Positions 1-8,712 of a stretch of 64,000 nt of DNA are shown here, one piece after another. The translations under genes and the position numbers were made by a program. Source of the DNA: Hyphomonadaceae bacterium BL14 (GTDB lineage Bacteria > Pseudomonadota > Alphaproteobacteria > Caulobacterales > Maricaulaceae); NCBI GenBank assembly GCA_027627705.1, contig CP091242.1, positions 608,076 to 672,075 of the forward strand. The letters are read 5' to 3'. Positions within the stretch are counted from its first letter, which is position 1; every line of letters begins with the position of its first letter. The notes beneath the pieces were generated by a model, which made no database searches, was not told the origin of the DNA, and was given only the letters and a program-made list of their open reading frames with translations.

Positions 1-182
1 TGCCCGCGCGGCTGGAGCATTCGCTGGCGCGGCCCGGCCCGCGCGGGAGTGTGCATCTCATCGTGCCGCTGGCCGACGGACGGCGTGCCGAGCTGCGCCT
101 GCCCGGTGAACATGGCGTGGACCCGGTGGCGCGCGCCGCCTTCAAGGCGCTCGACGGCGTGGCGGAGGTGGAGCTGATCTGA
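1..182 (+). CDS. dnaE: DNA polymerase III alpha subunit, C-terminal end (partial)
   Basis: The gene enters from the left edge and codes for 59 visible residues, reading from base 3 to the TGA at 180-182. The tail has the pattern seen at the extreme C-terminus of bacterial DnaE: a beta-rich nucleic-acid-binding region ending in a leucine-proline-glycine step (LRLPGEHGV) and then a short helix closing with ALDGVAEVELI. DnaE is the catalytic subunit of the replicative polymerase. Only the last few percent of the protein is present, so the call rests on this tail pattern alone and no catalytic motif can be checked. Confidence 0.6.
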   Translation, partial: PARLEHSLARPGPRGSVHLIVPLADGRRAELRLPGEHGVDPVARAAFKALDGVAEVELI

Positions 183-335
183 TGCGGAGCCGGTGCCATC
201 CTGGCTCGCGATAGGCCCGCGCGCGCCTGCAGCGCGGGGGCGCCGCAGGCACCCGGGTCATGGTATTCCTCACCACTCATGCCCAGTGCCGCGCCGTGTG
301 CGTGCGCGGGGCCGACACGCCTGGAGAGATCGCCC

Positions 336-1199
336 ATGCCTGAAGACCGGCCCGCTTCCACTGCTCCTGCCGCCGCGGTCCGGCCCAAGGCCGCGCCGTC
401 CGTGCTGGCGGCCCCGCGCCCGCGCACATTCGGCGCCGTCAACTGGCTGGGGCTGTGGACGCTCTACAAGAAAGAGGTGCGCCGCTTCCTCAAGGTGCAT
501 TTCCAGACCGTGCTGGCGCCGGTGGTCACCTCGCTCCTGTTCATGATCGTGTTCTCGCTGGCCATCGGGGCGCAGCGCGGCGAGATACTGGGCGTGGCCT
601 ATGCCAGCTTCCTGGCACCGGGCCTGGTCATGCTGGGCGTGCTCAACAATGCCTTTGCCAATTCCTCCTCCTCGCTCATCGGCGCGAAGATGATGAACAA
701 CACCACCGATTTTCTCATGCCGCCTCTGTCACCCTCGGAGCTCGCCGCCGCGTTCATCGGCGGGGCGGTGACTCGCGGCGTACTGGTGGGTGTGGCCACG
801 GCGGTGTGCATCGCGCCGTTTGTCGACATGAGCGTGGCGCATCCCTGGGCGGTGGCGTATTTCGGCCTGTCGGCGGCGCTGATGATGGGCGTGATCGGGG
901 TCATGGCCGGTCTGTGGGCGGAGAAGTTTGATCATCTCGCCGTGGTGACCAATTTCGTGATCCTGCCGCTCGCCTTCCTGTCGGGCACATTCTACTCGGT
1001 GGAAATCCTGCCCGAGCCCTTTTACACGATCAGCCATATCAATCCGGTCTTCTTCCTGATCGACGGGTTCCGCTACGGCTTTATCGGGGCGGGCGACAGC
1101 CATCTGGGCCTCGGCATCGCGGTCACGGCGGGGCTCAATCTGGTGCTGATCACAGGGTGCTATCTGCTATTGCGCTCGGGCTGGCGCTTGAAGAGCTGA
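336..1199 (+). CDS. ABC-2 type transporter permease
   Basis: A 287-residue membrane protein with about six hydrophobic segments after a Pro/Ala-rich cytoplasmic N-terminus. It is of the ABC-2 permease type that exports drugs, polysaccharides or lipids. The central region (SSSSLIGAKMMNNTTDFLM, then a Pro-Leu-Ser turn) matches the coupling region of this family, and the last segment ends in ...LLLRSGWRLKS. The start at 336 is chosen over an in-frame ATG at 279 because GGAGAG lies 7 bases upstream of 336. No ATP-binding subunit lies on either side, although permease and ATPase are normally neighbours. The substrate cannot be deduced. Confidence 0.85.
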   Translation: MPEDRPASTAPAAAVRPKAAPSVLAAPRPRTFGAVNWLGLWTLYKKEVRRFLKVHFQTVLAPVVTSLLFMIVFSLAIGAQRGEILGVAYASFLAPGLVMLGVLNNAFANSSSSLIGAKMMNNTTDFLMPPLSPSELAAAFIGGAVTRGVLVGVATAVCIAPFVDMSVAHPWAVAYFGLSAALMMGVIGVMAGLWAEKFDHLAVVTNFVILPLAFLSGTFYSVEILPEPFYTISHINPVFFLIDGFRYGFIGAGDSHLGLGIAVTAGLNLVLITGCYLLLRSGWRLKS

Positions 1200-1251
1200 G
1201 GCGAAGGGGCCTAGATCAGGGAAGTACGATTGAACCTGGGGGCTTTTGCGC

Positions 1252-2436
1252 ATGGCCAGACCGTTGATGGATACCTATTCACCGCCCGATATTGATTTCG
1301 AGCGGGGCGAGGGGGTTTATCTGCATGCGCGCGGCGGCGCGCGCTATCTCGACTTTATCTCCGGCATCGCCGTGAACGGGCTGGGCCATTGCCACCCGGC
1401 GGCGGTGGCGGCGCTGAAGGACCAGGCTGACACGCTGTGGCACACGTCGAACATGTTCCGCGTGCCCGGCCAGATCGCGCTGGCCGAAAAATATTGCCGC
1501 GACAGCTTTGCTGACCGCGTATTCTTCACCAATTCGGGCACCGAGGCGATGGAGTGCGCGCTGAAAACCGCGCGCCATTATCACTTCGCCCATGGCCGCC
1601 CGGACCGGTACCGCATCATCACCTTCACCGGCGCCTTCCATGGCCGCACTTTCGGCGCGATCAATGCGGGCGGCAATCCGGCCTATCTCGAAGGCTTCGG
1701 CCCGCGCATGGAGGGGTTTGACCAGGTTCCCTTCGGCGATCACGAGGCGCTCAGATCCGCCATCACCGAGGAGACCGCCGCGATCCTGGTCGAGCCGGTG
1801 CAGGGCGAGGGCGGCGTGCGCGCCGTGCCCGATGTCTGTCTGCGCGGCTTGCGCGAGCTGTGCGACGAGCACGGTCTTCTGCTGATCTATGACGAAGTCC
1901 AGTGCGGCGCCGGGCGCACCGGCAAGCTGTGGGCTCACGAATGGGCCGGTTCGGCCGCGCCCGACATCATGGCCGTGGCCAAGGGCGTGGGCGGGGGCTT
2001 CCCCATGGGCGCGTGCCTGACCACAGATGCGGCCGGGGCCCACATGGTGGTGGGCACGCACGGGTCCACATTTGGCGGCAATCCGCTGGCCATGGCGGTG
2101 GGGAATGCCGTCTATGACGCGCTGACCGCGCCCGGTTTCCTTGACCATGTCAATGCCATCTCCAACTCCCTGCGCCAGCAGCTGTCGGGTCTGGTGGATG
2201 CGCATTCGGACAAGGTGGCCGAGCTGCGCGGGCGCGGCCTGCTGATCGGGCTGAAGCTCAAGGACGGCTATCTCAACAAGCAGCTGGCCGCCCATGCGCG
2301 CGGCCATCACCTGCTGATGGGCGCGGCCGGTGACAATGTGGCCCGCCTGGCGCCGCCGCTGATCATTGACGAGACCCATGTGCGCGAGGCCGTGACAGCG
2401 CTGGATGCGGCGCTCACCGCGCTGGAGCCGCAATGA
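1252..2436 (+). CDS. argD: Acetylornithine aminotransferase
   Basis: A class-III PLP aminotransferase of 394 residues, the usual length for ArgD. It converts N-acetylglutamate semialdehyde to N-acetylornithine in arginine synthesis and often also serves as succinyldiaminopimelate transaminase. Visible motifs are the FTNSGTEAMECALK phosphate-binding region, the LIYDEVQCGAGRTG aspartate motif and the PLP lysine in AVAKGVGGGFPMGA. ATG 1252 is used, with a G-rich stretch 9 bases upstream; ATG 1267 is a possible alternative. The gene overlaps hslO by 4 bases, so the two are probably translated together. argF, which often sits between argD and hslO in alphaproteobacteria, is absent here. Confidence 0.92.
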   Translation: MARPLMDTYSPPDIDFERGEGVYLHARGGARYLDFISGIAVNGLGHCHPAAVAALKDQADTLWHTSNMFRVPGQIALAEKYCRDSFADRVFFTNSGTEAMECALKTARHYHFAHGRPDRYRIITFTGAFHGRTFGAINAGGNPAYLEGFGPRMEGFDQVPFGDHEALRSAITEETAAILVEPVQGEGGVRAVPDVCLRGLRELCDEHGLLLIYDEVQCGAGRTGKLWAHEWAGSAAPDIMAVAKGVGGGFPMGACLTTDAAGAHMVVGTHGSTFGGNPLAMAVGNAVYDALTAPGFLDHVNAISNSLRQQLSGLVDAHSDKVAELRGRGLLIGLKLKDGYLNKQLAAHARGHHLLMGAAGDNVARLAPPLIIDETHVREAVTALDAALTALEPQ

Positions 2437-3404
2437 TGCGCCCCGTCGCGCCGGGCGAGGCTGGCGCGGGTGATGACCGCGTCACCGGCTTCCAGCTGGA
2501 AGGCCGGCCCGTACGCGGGCGCATGGTGCGGCTGGGGGCCGCCGCCGACGCGATTCTGTCCGCTCACGCCTATCCTGACAGCGTCGCGCGCCTGGTGGGC
2601 GAGGCGGCGCTGCTGGTGGTGCTGATCGGGGATTCGCTCAAGTTTGACGGCAAGCTGATCATCCAGGCCAGCGGGCCGAGCTCGGGCGGGCGCCAGATCG
2701 AGGGCGAGGGCGCGGTATCCTTCGTGGTGGCCGATTTTGTGCCGGGTGAGGGCGTGCGCGCCTACGCCAAATACGATGCCGAACGCGTGGCCGCGCTGGA
2801 AGCCGAGGGCCGCGCAGGCGCGCGCGAGCTGCTGGGCGGCGAGGGCCATTTTGCCATGACTCTGGATCCCGGTCCGGGCATGGAACGCTATCAGGGCCTG
2901 ACCCTGATCACCGGCGACACGCTGGCCGACAGCGCAGAACATTATTTTGACCAGTCCGAACAGGTGCCCTCGCGCCTGCGCCTGGCCGTGGGCCGCGAAG
3001 TGCTCGATGGCGGGCGCACGGTGTGGCGCGCGGGCGGGGCGCTGATCCAGCGCATCGCAGGCGATGCGGCGCGCGGCGACAGCCAGGAGGCGTTCGACCA
3101 CGCGCGTGCCCTGTTCGAGACGCTGGGCGATGACGAATTGCTCGACCCCAAGCTCAGCGCCGGCGAGGTGCTGTACCGCCTGTTTCACGAGGACGGCGTG
3201 CGCGTGGAGCCCGGCCGTCCCGCACCGCGCCGATGCAGCTGTGAACGCGCGGCGCTGGCCCGCCTGCTGGCACGCTTTCCCAGCGATGACCGCGAACATA
3301 TGAGCGCGGCGGACGGCTCGGTGGCGATGACGTGCGAATACTGCAATCGCGAATGGTCCTTCACGGCGACCGAGATCGATTCTGCGGCCAGCGCGAACGA
3401 TTGA
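2433..3404 (+). CDS. hslO: Hsp33 family redox-regulated chaperone
   Basis: A 323-residue Hsp33 homologue, a cytoplasmic holdase chaperone switched on by oxidative unfolding of its C-terminal zinc centre. The four zinc-binding cysteines are present as a CSC pair (in RRCSCERA) and a CEYC pair near the C-terminus, followed by the usual W-S-F-T end. The N-terminal part (SAHAYPDSVARLVGEAALL, then LKFDGKLIIQASG) is typical of the family. The start overlaps the argD stop by 4 bases. The protein is complete and nothing in it is odd. Confidence 0.93.
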   Translation: MMRPVAPGEAGAGDDRVTGFQLEGRPVRGRMVRLGAAADAILSAHAYPDSVARLVGEAALLVVLIGDSLKFDGKLIIQASGPSSGGRQIEGEGAVSFVVADFVPGEGVRAYAKYDAERVAALEAEGRAGARELLGGEGHFAMTLDPGPGMERYQGLTLITGDTLADSAEHYFDQSEQVPSRLRLAVGREVLDGGRTVWRAGGALIQRIAGDAARGDSQEAFDHARALFETLGDDELLDPKLSAGEVLYRLFHEDGVRVEPGRPAPRRCSCERAALARLLARFPSDDREHMSAADGSVAMTCEYCNREWSFTATEIDSAASAND

Positions 3405-3488
3405 GGCGGGCGGTGCCTGCGGCGCGGCGCTGACAGGCGGCGCTGTGCGGTCCTGCCCCTGTGCGCCGGGCGTGCATCCAGCCGGCGG

Positions 3489-3516
3489 TGCGGGGGCACG
3501 CCGTCGCGCCCCCGCA
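3489..3516. terminator. Possible bidirectional terminator hairpin
   Basis: A perfect 9-bp inverted repeat (TGCGGGGGC at 3489-3497 and GCCCCCGCA at 3508-3516) with a 10-base loop lies between the convergent hslO and phosphatase genes. There is no clear U-tract on either strand, so an intrinsic terminator is plausible but not certain. Confidence 0.45.
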
Positions 3517-3524
3517 TGCCGTGC

Positions 3525-4568
3525 CTATTCCAGATACAGCGCTCTGAGCCGTTCCAGGTCCGCGCCCAGAACCCCTGTCAGATAAGCCTCCACGCTGCCG
3601 TGGTCGGCCTCGATCTGGTCCAGGGCGGCGGCCAGATAGGCGGGGTCCGAGCGCATGAAGGGCGCGAGGACCTCATCAGGCAGATTGACCCAGAAGGCGG
3701 CCGGATCGTCCGCGTCCACCGAGGCGCGGCTGGCTTCAATATCGGCCATGTAATCGACGAATGTGTCGGACAGGGCATAGTCAGCCAGCACCACCTCGCG
3801 CGGCACGCCCAGCGCCTTCAGGATCAGGGCCGCGGCCACGCCGGTGCGGTCCTTGCCCGCCGAGCAATGGAAGGTCGTCGCCTGCGGACCGGTTTCCAGC
3901 GAGCGGAACAGGGCCGCGAACCGGCCGGCGAACTCGGTGGGCATCACGCGGTAGAAACCGGCGAATGCAGCAGCCGAATTGGCCTCCGACATGCCGCCGG
4001 CGAAGGCTTCTGCGAACACGGCGGTGTCGATCTCGTAGTCCCAGTCCAGTGTCTCCACCGTGCCGGCGCGCCAGTCGGTCGGCTCGGCGCCGCGTTCGCT
4101 GGAGGCACGGAAATCACAGACCACACCGATCCCGAGCCCGCTCAGATAGCGGTAGTCATTGTCGGTCAGGCCGGTCATCACGCCCGAGCGGTACAGGCGG
4201 CCCCAGCGCACGCGGCGGCCATCGGCGGTTTCATACCCGCCCAGATCCCGGAAATTCTTCCCGCCTTCCAGCGGCAGCAGGCGTTCAGCCACGGTGTACT
4301 CGCTCCCTGACGGCGTGCGCACGCGCACATAAGGCCGCCCGGCGATCGCATCGGCCGGGATGGCAACAGACTGACCCTGCACGGCCACCGGCATGAAGGA
4401 TGCGGCGTCAAAATCAGACGGATCGCTGCTGACGGCAATGGCGCTGGGCGCCGGAACGTTGGTCCAGGACAGGGTCAGCTGCCCCGCATCGGACCGCGAC
4501 AGGGCATATTGGGCCTCCACCGCCGGGGCGGCGATGACCAGGCAAAGGCAGGCGAGCCATAGGCGCAT
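3525..4568 (-). CDS. Secreted atypical tyrosine/phosphoinositide phosphatase (Y_phosphatase3 type)
   Basis: A 347-residue exported phosphatase with an N-terminal signal peptide (cleavage near VEA-QYA). The C-terminal two thirds carries the pattern of the Y_phosphatase3 family, which includes MptpB and Listeria LipA: NFRDLGGYETADGRRVRWG, then LYRSG, then the P-loop HCSAGKDRTG, with the nucleophilic Cys near residue 235. The Lys-Asp pair inside the CX5R loop is the signature linked to activity on phosphoinositides as well as phosphotyrosine. Residues ~20-90 form an additional beta-rich domain. It lies 60 bases downstream of the TonB receptor on the same strand and is probably co-transcribed, suggesting that it releases phosphate from an external compound. 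The substrate is inferred, not shown. Confidence 0.85.
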   Translation of the reverse strand: MRLWLACLCLVIAAPAVEAQYALSRSDAGQLTLSWTNVPAPSAIAVSSDPSDFDAASFMPVAVQGQSVAIPADAIAGRPYVRVRTPSGSEYTVAERLLPLEGGKNFRDLGGYETADGRRVRWGRLYRSGVMTGLTDNDYRYLSGLGIGVVCDFRASSERGAEPTDWRAGTVETLDWDYEIDTAVFAEAFAGGMSEANSAAAFAGFYRVMPTEFAGRFAALFRSLETGPQATTFHCSAGKDRTGVAAALILKALGVPREVVLADYALSDTFVDYMADIEASRASVDADDPAAFWVNLPDEVLAPFMRSDPAYLAAALDQIEADHGSVEAYLTGVLGADLERLRALYLE

Positions 4569-4628
4569 GATGTCCTCCTGACGGCCAGTGGGCCGGCGGG
4601 CGTGCGCCCCCCGGCCCTGGCGGTGTGT

Positions 4629-7181
4629 CTAGTAGCTGACGCGGATGCCGGCCATGAAGCGGCGGCCGAACCCTTCGACCTCGGTGGGCAGGCTGCGGTC
4701 GCGGTTCTGGTAGCGCACGCCCAGCTCGTCGGTCAGGTTGTTGGCGTCGAAATACAAGGTCGCAAAGTCAGCGACCTGGTAGCGGGCCGAGAAATCGAGA
4801 CGCTCGTAGGCACCCCAGTAATTGTCGGCGTCGATATCAGTCTCGATCGAGGACAGCCAGTCATCGCGCCAGGAATAGTTCAGACGCAGCGACAGGCCGT
4901 AATTCTCGTAATAGAGCGAGGCGTTGTAGATCAGGTCCGACGTGCCCGGCAGGGGCAGGGCGCGGCCGTCGGGCGCTGTGAACTCGCTGTCGATGAGTGT
5001 GATATTGCCCTGGAAGCCGAAGCCATCCAGCGGGCCGGGCAGGAAGGTCCATTGCTGCTGATAGTTCAGCTCCACACCCGTCAGGCGGCCATCGGACCCG
5101 TTGTCCACGGTGACGTAGTCAAAGCCGGCCGTGCCCGGGCCGAAGCGGTCGTCAGCCAGGGTTGTGGAGGCATCAAAGATGACATTGTCCACCCAGCGCG
5201 AGAAGGCGCTGACCGCCAGGATGCCGCCGGCATTGGGGTACCACTCGACCGCTGCGTCCACGCCCCAGGCCTCTTCGGCCTGCAGGCGCGGATTGCCGCC
5301 AATCACCACATTGTTGGAGGCGTCCACAACGGCGCTGGCGCGCAGCTCGCGGTAGTCCGGGCGGCTGATGCCGGTGGTCAGGCCAGCGCGCAGCTTGACC
5401 GTTTCGCTGGCGTCGAAGCTGTAGTTCACGCTGGGGAAGAGGCGCGTATCGCTCTGTGAGATCGAGAGCGGCTGGGGACCGGCCGCAGTCACCGCGAACC
5501 CGGCCGTGGTGTAGTCGCTGTGCTCTACGCGCGCGCCGGTGACCAGGGTGGACCGCCCCCAGTTCACGGTTGCCTGAGCGTAGGCAGCGAGGATGTCTTC
5601 CTCGATGCTGATGGCCTGATCGGGAGCGATCGACAGATTGAAGCCGCCCACCGCTTCGGCCCAGGCTTTTCGAATGCCCTCATTGTCATACAGGAAGACG
5701 TCGAAACCGCGCGGGAAGTCCGACGTCCACGGACGGTCTGTCTGGAAAGCGTCAATGTTCACCGAGGCCGGGAAGGGGCGCAGGAGGGCACCCAGATTGC
5801 TGCCCGGATTGCCGCCGGTGGCCGAGCGTGTGTCGTACTGGACGCCGAACTCGATCGTGGTGTCATGACCGCCCAGCTCGATGTCCCGGCTGGCATCGGC
5901 CTGGAGCTTCCAGGCGTCGGTTTCGAGCACATCGCCAAACAGGATCGACAGATTGGCTGCCAGCGGACCCGATTGCGGGATGGCGGGCAGAGGGCCGCCC
6001 ACCGACGGAGCGGGGGTGAAGCGGGTCTGGAGCAGATTGACCGTCACAAAGCGCGGGTCGGTGCGGTCGTAGACCACGGTGGGCAGACTGACATTGGGTA
6101 CAGCGAGAACGGACAGCGGGATGGGCAGGATCGTGGAGCTTTCCGTCTCGGTATAGTTCAGGCGGGCTTCCACGCGCCATCCGGCAGCGTCAAAGTCAGA
6201 CCCCGCAGTCGTCGTCCAGGTATTGTTGTTGTAGCGCCCGTCCTGAAGCAGGCGCTGGATCGGTACCGCCACCACGGTGCCGGTCTGCACGCCGCGGCCT
6301 GGGCGCCCGCCCAGATCGAACACGAACTGGTCGCGCGTCTCGCGGTCGATGAACTCGCTGTACAGGGTCGACACAAACACGCGCGTTGCGTCATCGGGCC
6401 GGAATTCCACATGGAGGTTGGCCGCATTGGTCTCGCGTTCCAGCGAGTACGTGCGGAAATCGAGGTCTTCAGGCAGCATGACGCCGCCAACCTCTTCATA
6501 GGAATACTCGCGATTGTCCGTAATCTGATTATTGCGGTAGTGGGACAGCGCCGCCAGAACGCCGAAACGGTCGTTCGACCATGAGGCCCGGCCGGCCAGC
6601 TGGCGCTGGGGCCCGTCGCCCAGATCATTGCTGCCATAGCCCGCTTCCCCATTGAAGCCGAAGCCTTCAATCGAGAACGGGTTGAAGGTGTTGATGTTGA
6701 TCGTGCCGGCCACAGCCTCGGCCGAAAGAGACGGGGTCAGGGTCTTGATCGCCTCGATCGAACCCACGATCACGGTGGGAATGGAGTCGAACCGGGGCAC
6801 GCGCCCGCCTTCTGCACCGAGCACTTCGATCCCGTCAAACGCCACGGTCGTCCAGCGCTCCGGCATGCCGCGGAAGTTGATGTAGCGCGCCTGGCCCTGG
6901 TCGCGCTGGATGGCCAGGCCGGGCAGGCGGCCCAGCGCGTCAGCCGCGTTCTGGTCAGGGAAGCGTCCGATCGTATCGGCCGCGATCACATCGATGAAAT
7001 TGTCCGCATCGCGCTTCTGGGCGATCGAGGCTGCCTGGGAGTCGCGGATCGGCGATGCCGTGACGCGCACGACGTCCATGCTGGCATCTTCCTGGGTCGC
7101 GGGCGCGGCGCTTTGGGCGCTGGCGGCTCCGGTCATCAGGGCTGCGGTGGATATGCTCAAGAACAAGGCAGTGCGTTTCAT
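4629..7181 (-). CDS. TonB-dependent outer-membrane receptor
   Basis: An 850-residue outer-membrane receptor with a signal peptide ending ...GAASAQS, an N-terminal plug domain (GRFPDQNAADALGRLPGLA, then YINFRGMPERW, then SIEAIKTLTPSLSAEAVAG) and a long 22-strand-type barrel ending in an aromatic residue (GIRVSY). The FPDQN/LPG pattern is typical of the large receptors that Caulobacterales-like bacteria use for carbohydrates and other non-siderophore ligands. The gene is divergent from a double TetR-type regulator and upstream of a secreted phosphatase, so it probably imports a phosphorylated substrate or its product. The length is normal and the frame intact. The ligand is unknown. Confidence 0.93.
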   Translation of the reverse strand: MKRTALFLSISTAALMTGAASAQSAAPATQEDASMDVVRVTASPIRDSQAASIAQKRDADNFIDVIAADTIGRFPDQNAADALGRLPGLAIQRDQGQARYINFRGMPERWTTVAFDGIEVLGAEGGRVPRFDSIPTVIVGSIEAIKTLTPSLSAEAVAGTININTFNPFSIEGFGFNGEAGYGSNDLGDGPQRQLAGRASWSNDRFGVLAALSHYRNNQITDNREYSYEEVGGVMLPEDLDFRTYSLERETNAANLHVEFRPDDATRVFVSTLYSEFIDRETRDQFVFDLGGRPGRGVQTGTVVAVPIQRLLQDGRYNNNTWTTTAGSDFDAAGWRVEARLNYTETESSTILPIPLSVLAVPNVSLPTVVYDRTDPRFVTVNLLQTRFTPAPSVGGPLPAIPQSGPLAANLSILFGDVLETDAWKLQADASRDIELGGHDTTIEFGVQYDTRSATGGNPGSNLGALLRPFPASVNIDAFQTDRPWTSDFPRGFDVFLYDNEGIRKAWAEAVGGFNLSIAPDQAISIEEDILAAYAQATVNWGRSTLVTGARVEHSDYTTAGFAVTAAGPQPLSISQSDTRLFPSVNYSFDASETVKLRAGLTTGISRPDYRELRASAVVDASNNVVIGGNPRLQAEEAWGVDAAVEWYPNAGGILAVSAFSRWVDNVIFDASTTLADDRFGPGTAGFDYVTVDNGSDGRLTGVELNYQQQWTFLPGPLDGFGFQGNITLIDSEFTAPDGRALPLPGTSDLIYNASLYYENYGLSLRLNYSWRDDWLSSIETDIDADNYWGAYERLDFSARYQVADFATLYFDANNLTDELGVRYQNRDRSLPTEVEGFGRRFMAGIRVSY

Positions 7182-7225
7182 GGGGGCCCCTCCGGCGCAA
7201 ATGGAGCCCTCGATATCGCGCCATT

Positions 7226-7240
7226 GAACAAACGTACCGA
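7226..7240. promoter_or_regulatory. Candidate operator, copy 1
   Basis: GAACAAACGTACCGA, 45 bases upstream of the TonB receptor start, recurs at 7414-7428 as GAACGAATGTACCGA (13 of 15 identical). One copy lies near each of the two divergent genes, which is the layout expected for sites bound by the adjacent regulator. No binding evidence is available. Confidence 0.35.
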
Positions 7241-7248
7241 GTCAATTT

Positions 7249-7284
7249 TTCTCGACAATTTCGCGTTTTCTCGACAATTTCGCG
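7249..7284. repeat. Two 17-bp exact direct repeats in the divergent promoter region
   Basis: The 17-mer TTCTCGACAATTTCGCG occurs at 7249-7265 and again at 7268-7284, a 19-bp period close to two helical turns, so both copies face the same side of the DNA. It lies in the 295-bp gap between the TonB receptor and the TetR-type regulator. It may be a tandem operator or part of the receptor promoter. The surrounding DNA is much more AT-rich than the genes. Confidence 0.55.
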
Positions 7285-7413
7285 ATAGTTTTACGAATAA
7301 ATGTCCTGATCCTGACAGTTTAGCCGCGACAAAAAGCTTTCCAAACCGGTGCTTGGGTCGCGCCCGCGCATTGTGAAGCGGCGGCGTCACGCTGTAATAA
7401 AATGGGCAAATTC

Positions 7414-7428
7414 GAACGAATGTACCGA
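7414..7428. promoter_or_regulatory. Candidate operator, copy 2
   Basis: GAACGAATGTACCGA, 49 bases upstream of the TetR-type regulator start, is the near-identical partner of the motif at 7226-7240. It could mediate autoregulation. This is inferred from repetition and position only. Confidence 0.35.
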
Positions 7429-7476
7429 AGGGCGCGCGTGCTGGCGCGGGTCGGTGAATGGCGTTAGCGTGCGCGC

Positions 7477-8712
7477 ATGCTGTGTGACCCTGCGTCTTCA
7501 GTCCGTGCACGCCTTGTGTCGTCCGCCCGCATGCTGATGAGCCGGCACGGGCTGCGCGAGGCCACTGCGCGGCGCGTCGCCGAGGCGGCGCAGGTCAGCG
7601 TGTCGCTGGTCAATTACCATTTCAAGGACCGCAACGGGCTCATCGGCGCGGTCTATGAAGACGAGCTGGTCCGGCACCAGGCCTGGCTGGCGGATGCGGC
7701 CGGGGCGCTCGCCGAGTCGGTGACCGGCCCGGAGCATCTGGCTGACTGGCTGTCTGCCTTTGTCATGCGCCGCGCGCTGAACAGCGATACGGTCGCGCTG
7801 GAGCGCATCCTCTGGATCAATGCCGGGCGTGTCCCCGGGCTGGCCGGCCTGGCACAGGACTGGATGGCCGCGGTGGAGGCCTTTGCCGGCCAGATCGCGG
7901 CGCAGTTCCAGCTGGGTGTCGAGGCGCAAGACCATCTGGCGGAGTTCTATCTGTCGTGTGATCTGCTGGTCTCGCCCGCCATGTCCGACCAGGCGGGCCT
8001 GACCCTGGCCAATCTGGCTGCCCGGCGGTTTGCCGCGCGCCTGTCGGGGGTGGGCACCGGAGACGATGCGGCCCCGGACCTGTTTGATGCCCTGCATGGC
8101 GTTCTGGTGCGCAGCCATGAGCGCCCGCCCGCTGCGCCCGGTCACAGCGCCAGCCAGCGCATCATCCAGGCGGCACTGGACATCGTCGCGCGCGACGGCG
8201 CGGACGCGGTGAACCATCGCGTGCTGGCGCGCGAGGCAGGCGTGCCCCTGGGGGCCACCACACGGCATTTCACCTCGCGCCCGGACATTTTGCGCTGCGC
8301 CTTCGAACACGCCCACGCCGCCCTGTCCGAAGGCGCGCGCGCCCAGTCGGGCGGCACATGGCGGATGACGCGCAGCCAGCTGGCCGAGGGCAGCGCGTCC
8401 AGCCTGCTGACGGCAAACGGGGATATCGCCGTATCCATGCTGATCATGGAGGAGCTGGTCATTTTCGCCCAGACCGACGCGGCTCTGTCGGGACTCGCCC
8501 GGTCTCTGGTGGCCATGCGCGGCGAGACGTCCCTGGCCGTATTGCGCGCCGTGGCCGAGCCGCCCGCGGCGGTCACGCGCACCGATGCCTTCGTCTGGTC
8601 GCTGTGTACGTTCGGGATGCTGGCCCGCCTGCGCCTGACGCCGCCCGGGGAGCGCGCCGCGTTTGTCCGTGGCAGGACGCTCGGCCGGCTTAACCTGCTG
8701 GGGCCGGGCTAG
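7477..8712 (+). CDS. Transcriptional regulator with two tandem TetR domains
   Basis: A 411-residue protein, about twice the usual TetR length. The first half has a TetR helix-turn-helix at residues ~10-60 (RRVAEAAQVSVSLVNYHFKD) and a ligand-type helical domain. A second complete TetR helix-turn-helix starts near residue 225 (VLAREAGVPLGATTRHFTSR) and is followed by its own helical domain. The two halves are diverged, so any fusion or duplication is old. The protein probably controls the divergent TonB receptor and phosphatase genes through repeats in the shared 295-bp promoter region. The ATG at 7477 fits the start of the first TetR domain; no strong ribosome site is visible. The 3' end overlaps that of the convergent GST gene by 4 bases. 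Confidence 0.85.
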   Translation: MLCDPASSVRARLVSSARMLMSRHGLREATARRVAEAAQVSVSLVNYHFKDRNGLIGAVYEDELVRHQAWLADAAGALAESVTGPEHLADWLSAFVMRRALNSDTVALERILWINAGRVPGLAGLAQDWMAAVEAFAGQIAAQFQLGVEAQDHLAEFYLSCDLLVSPAMSDQAGLTLANLAARRFAARLSGVGTGDDAAPDLFDALHGVLVRSHERPPAAPGHSASQRIIQAALDIVARDGADAVNHRVLAREAGVPLGATTRHFTSRPDILRCAFEHAHAALSEGARAQSGGTWRMTRSQLAEGSASSLLTANGDIAVSMLIMEELVIFAQTDAALSGLARSLVAMRGETSLAVLRAVAEPPAAVTRTDAFVWSLCTFGMLARLRLTPPGERAAFVRGRTLGRLNLLGPG

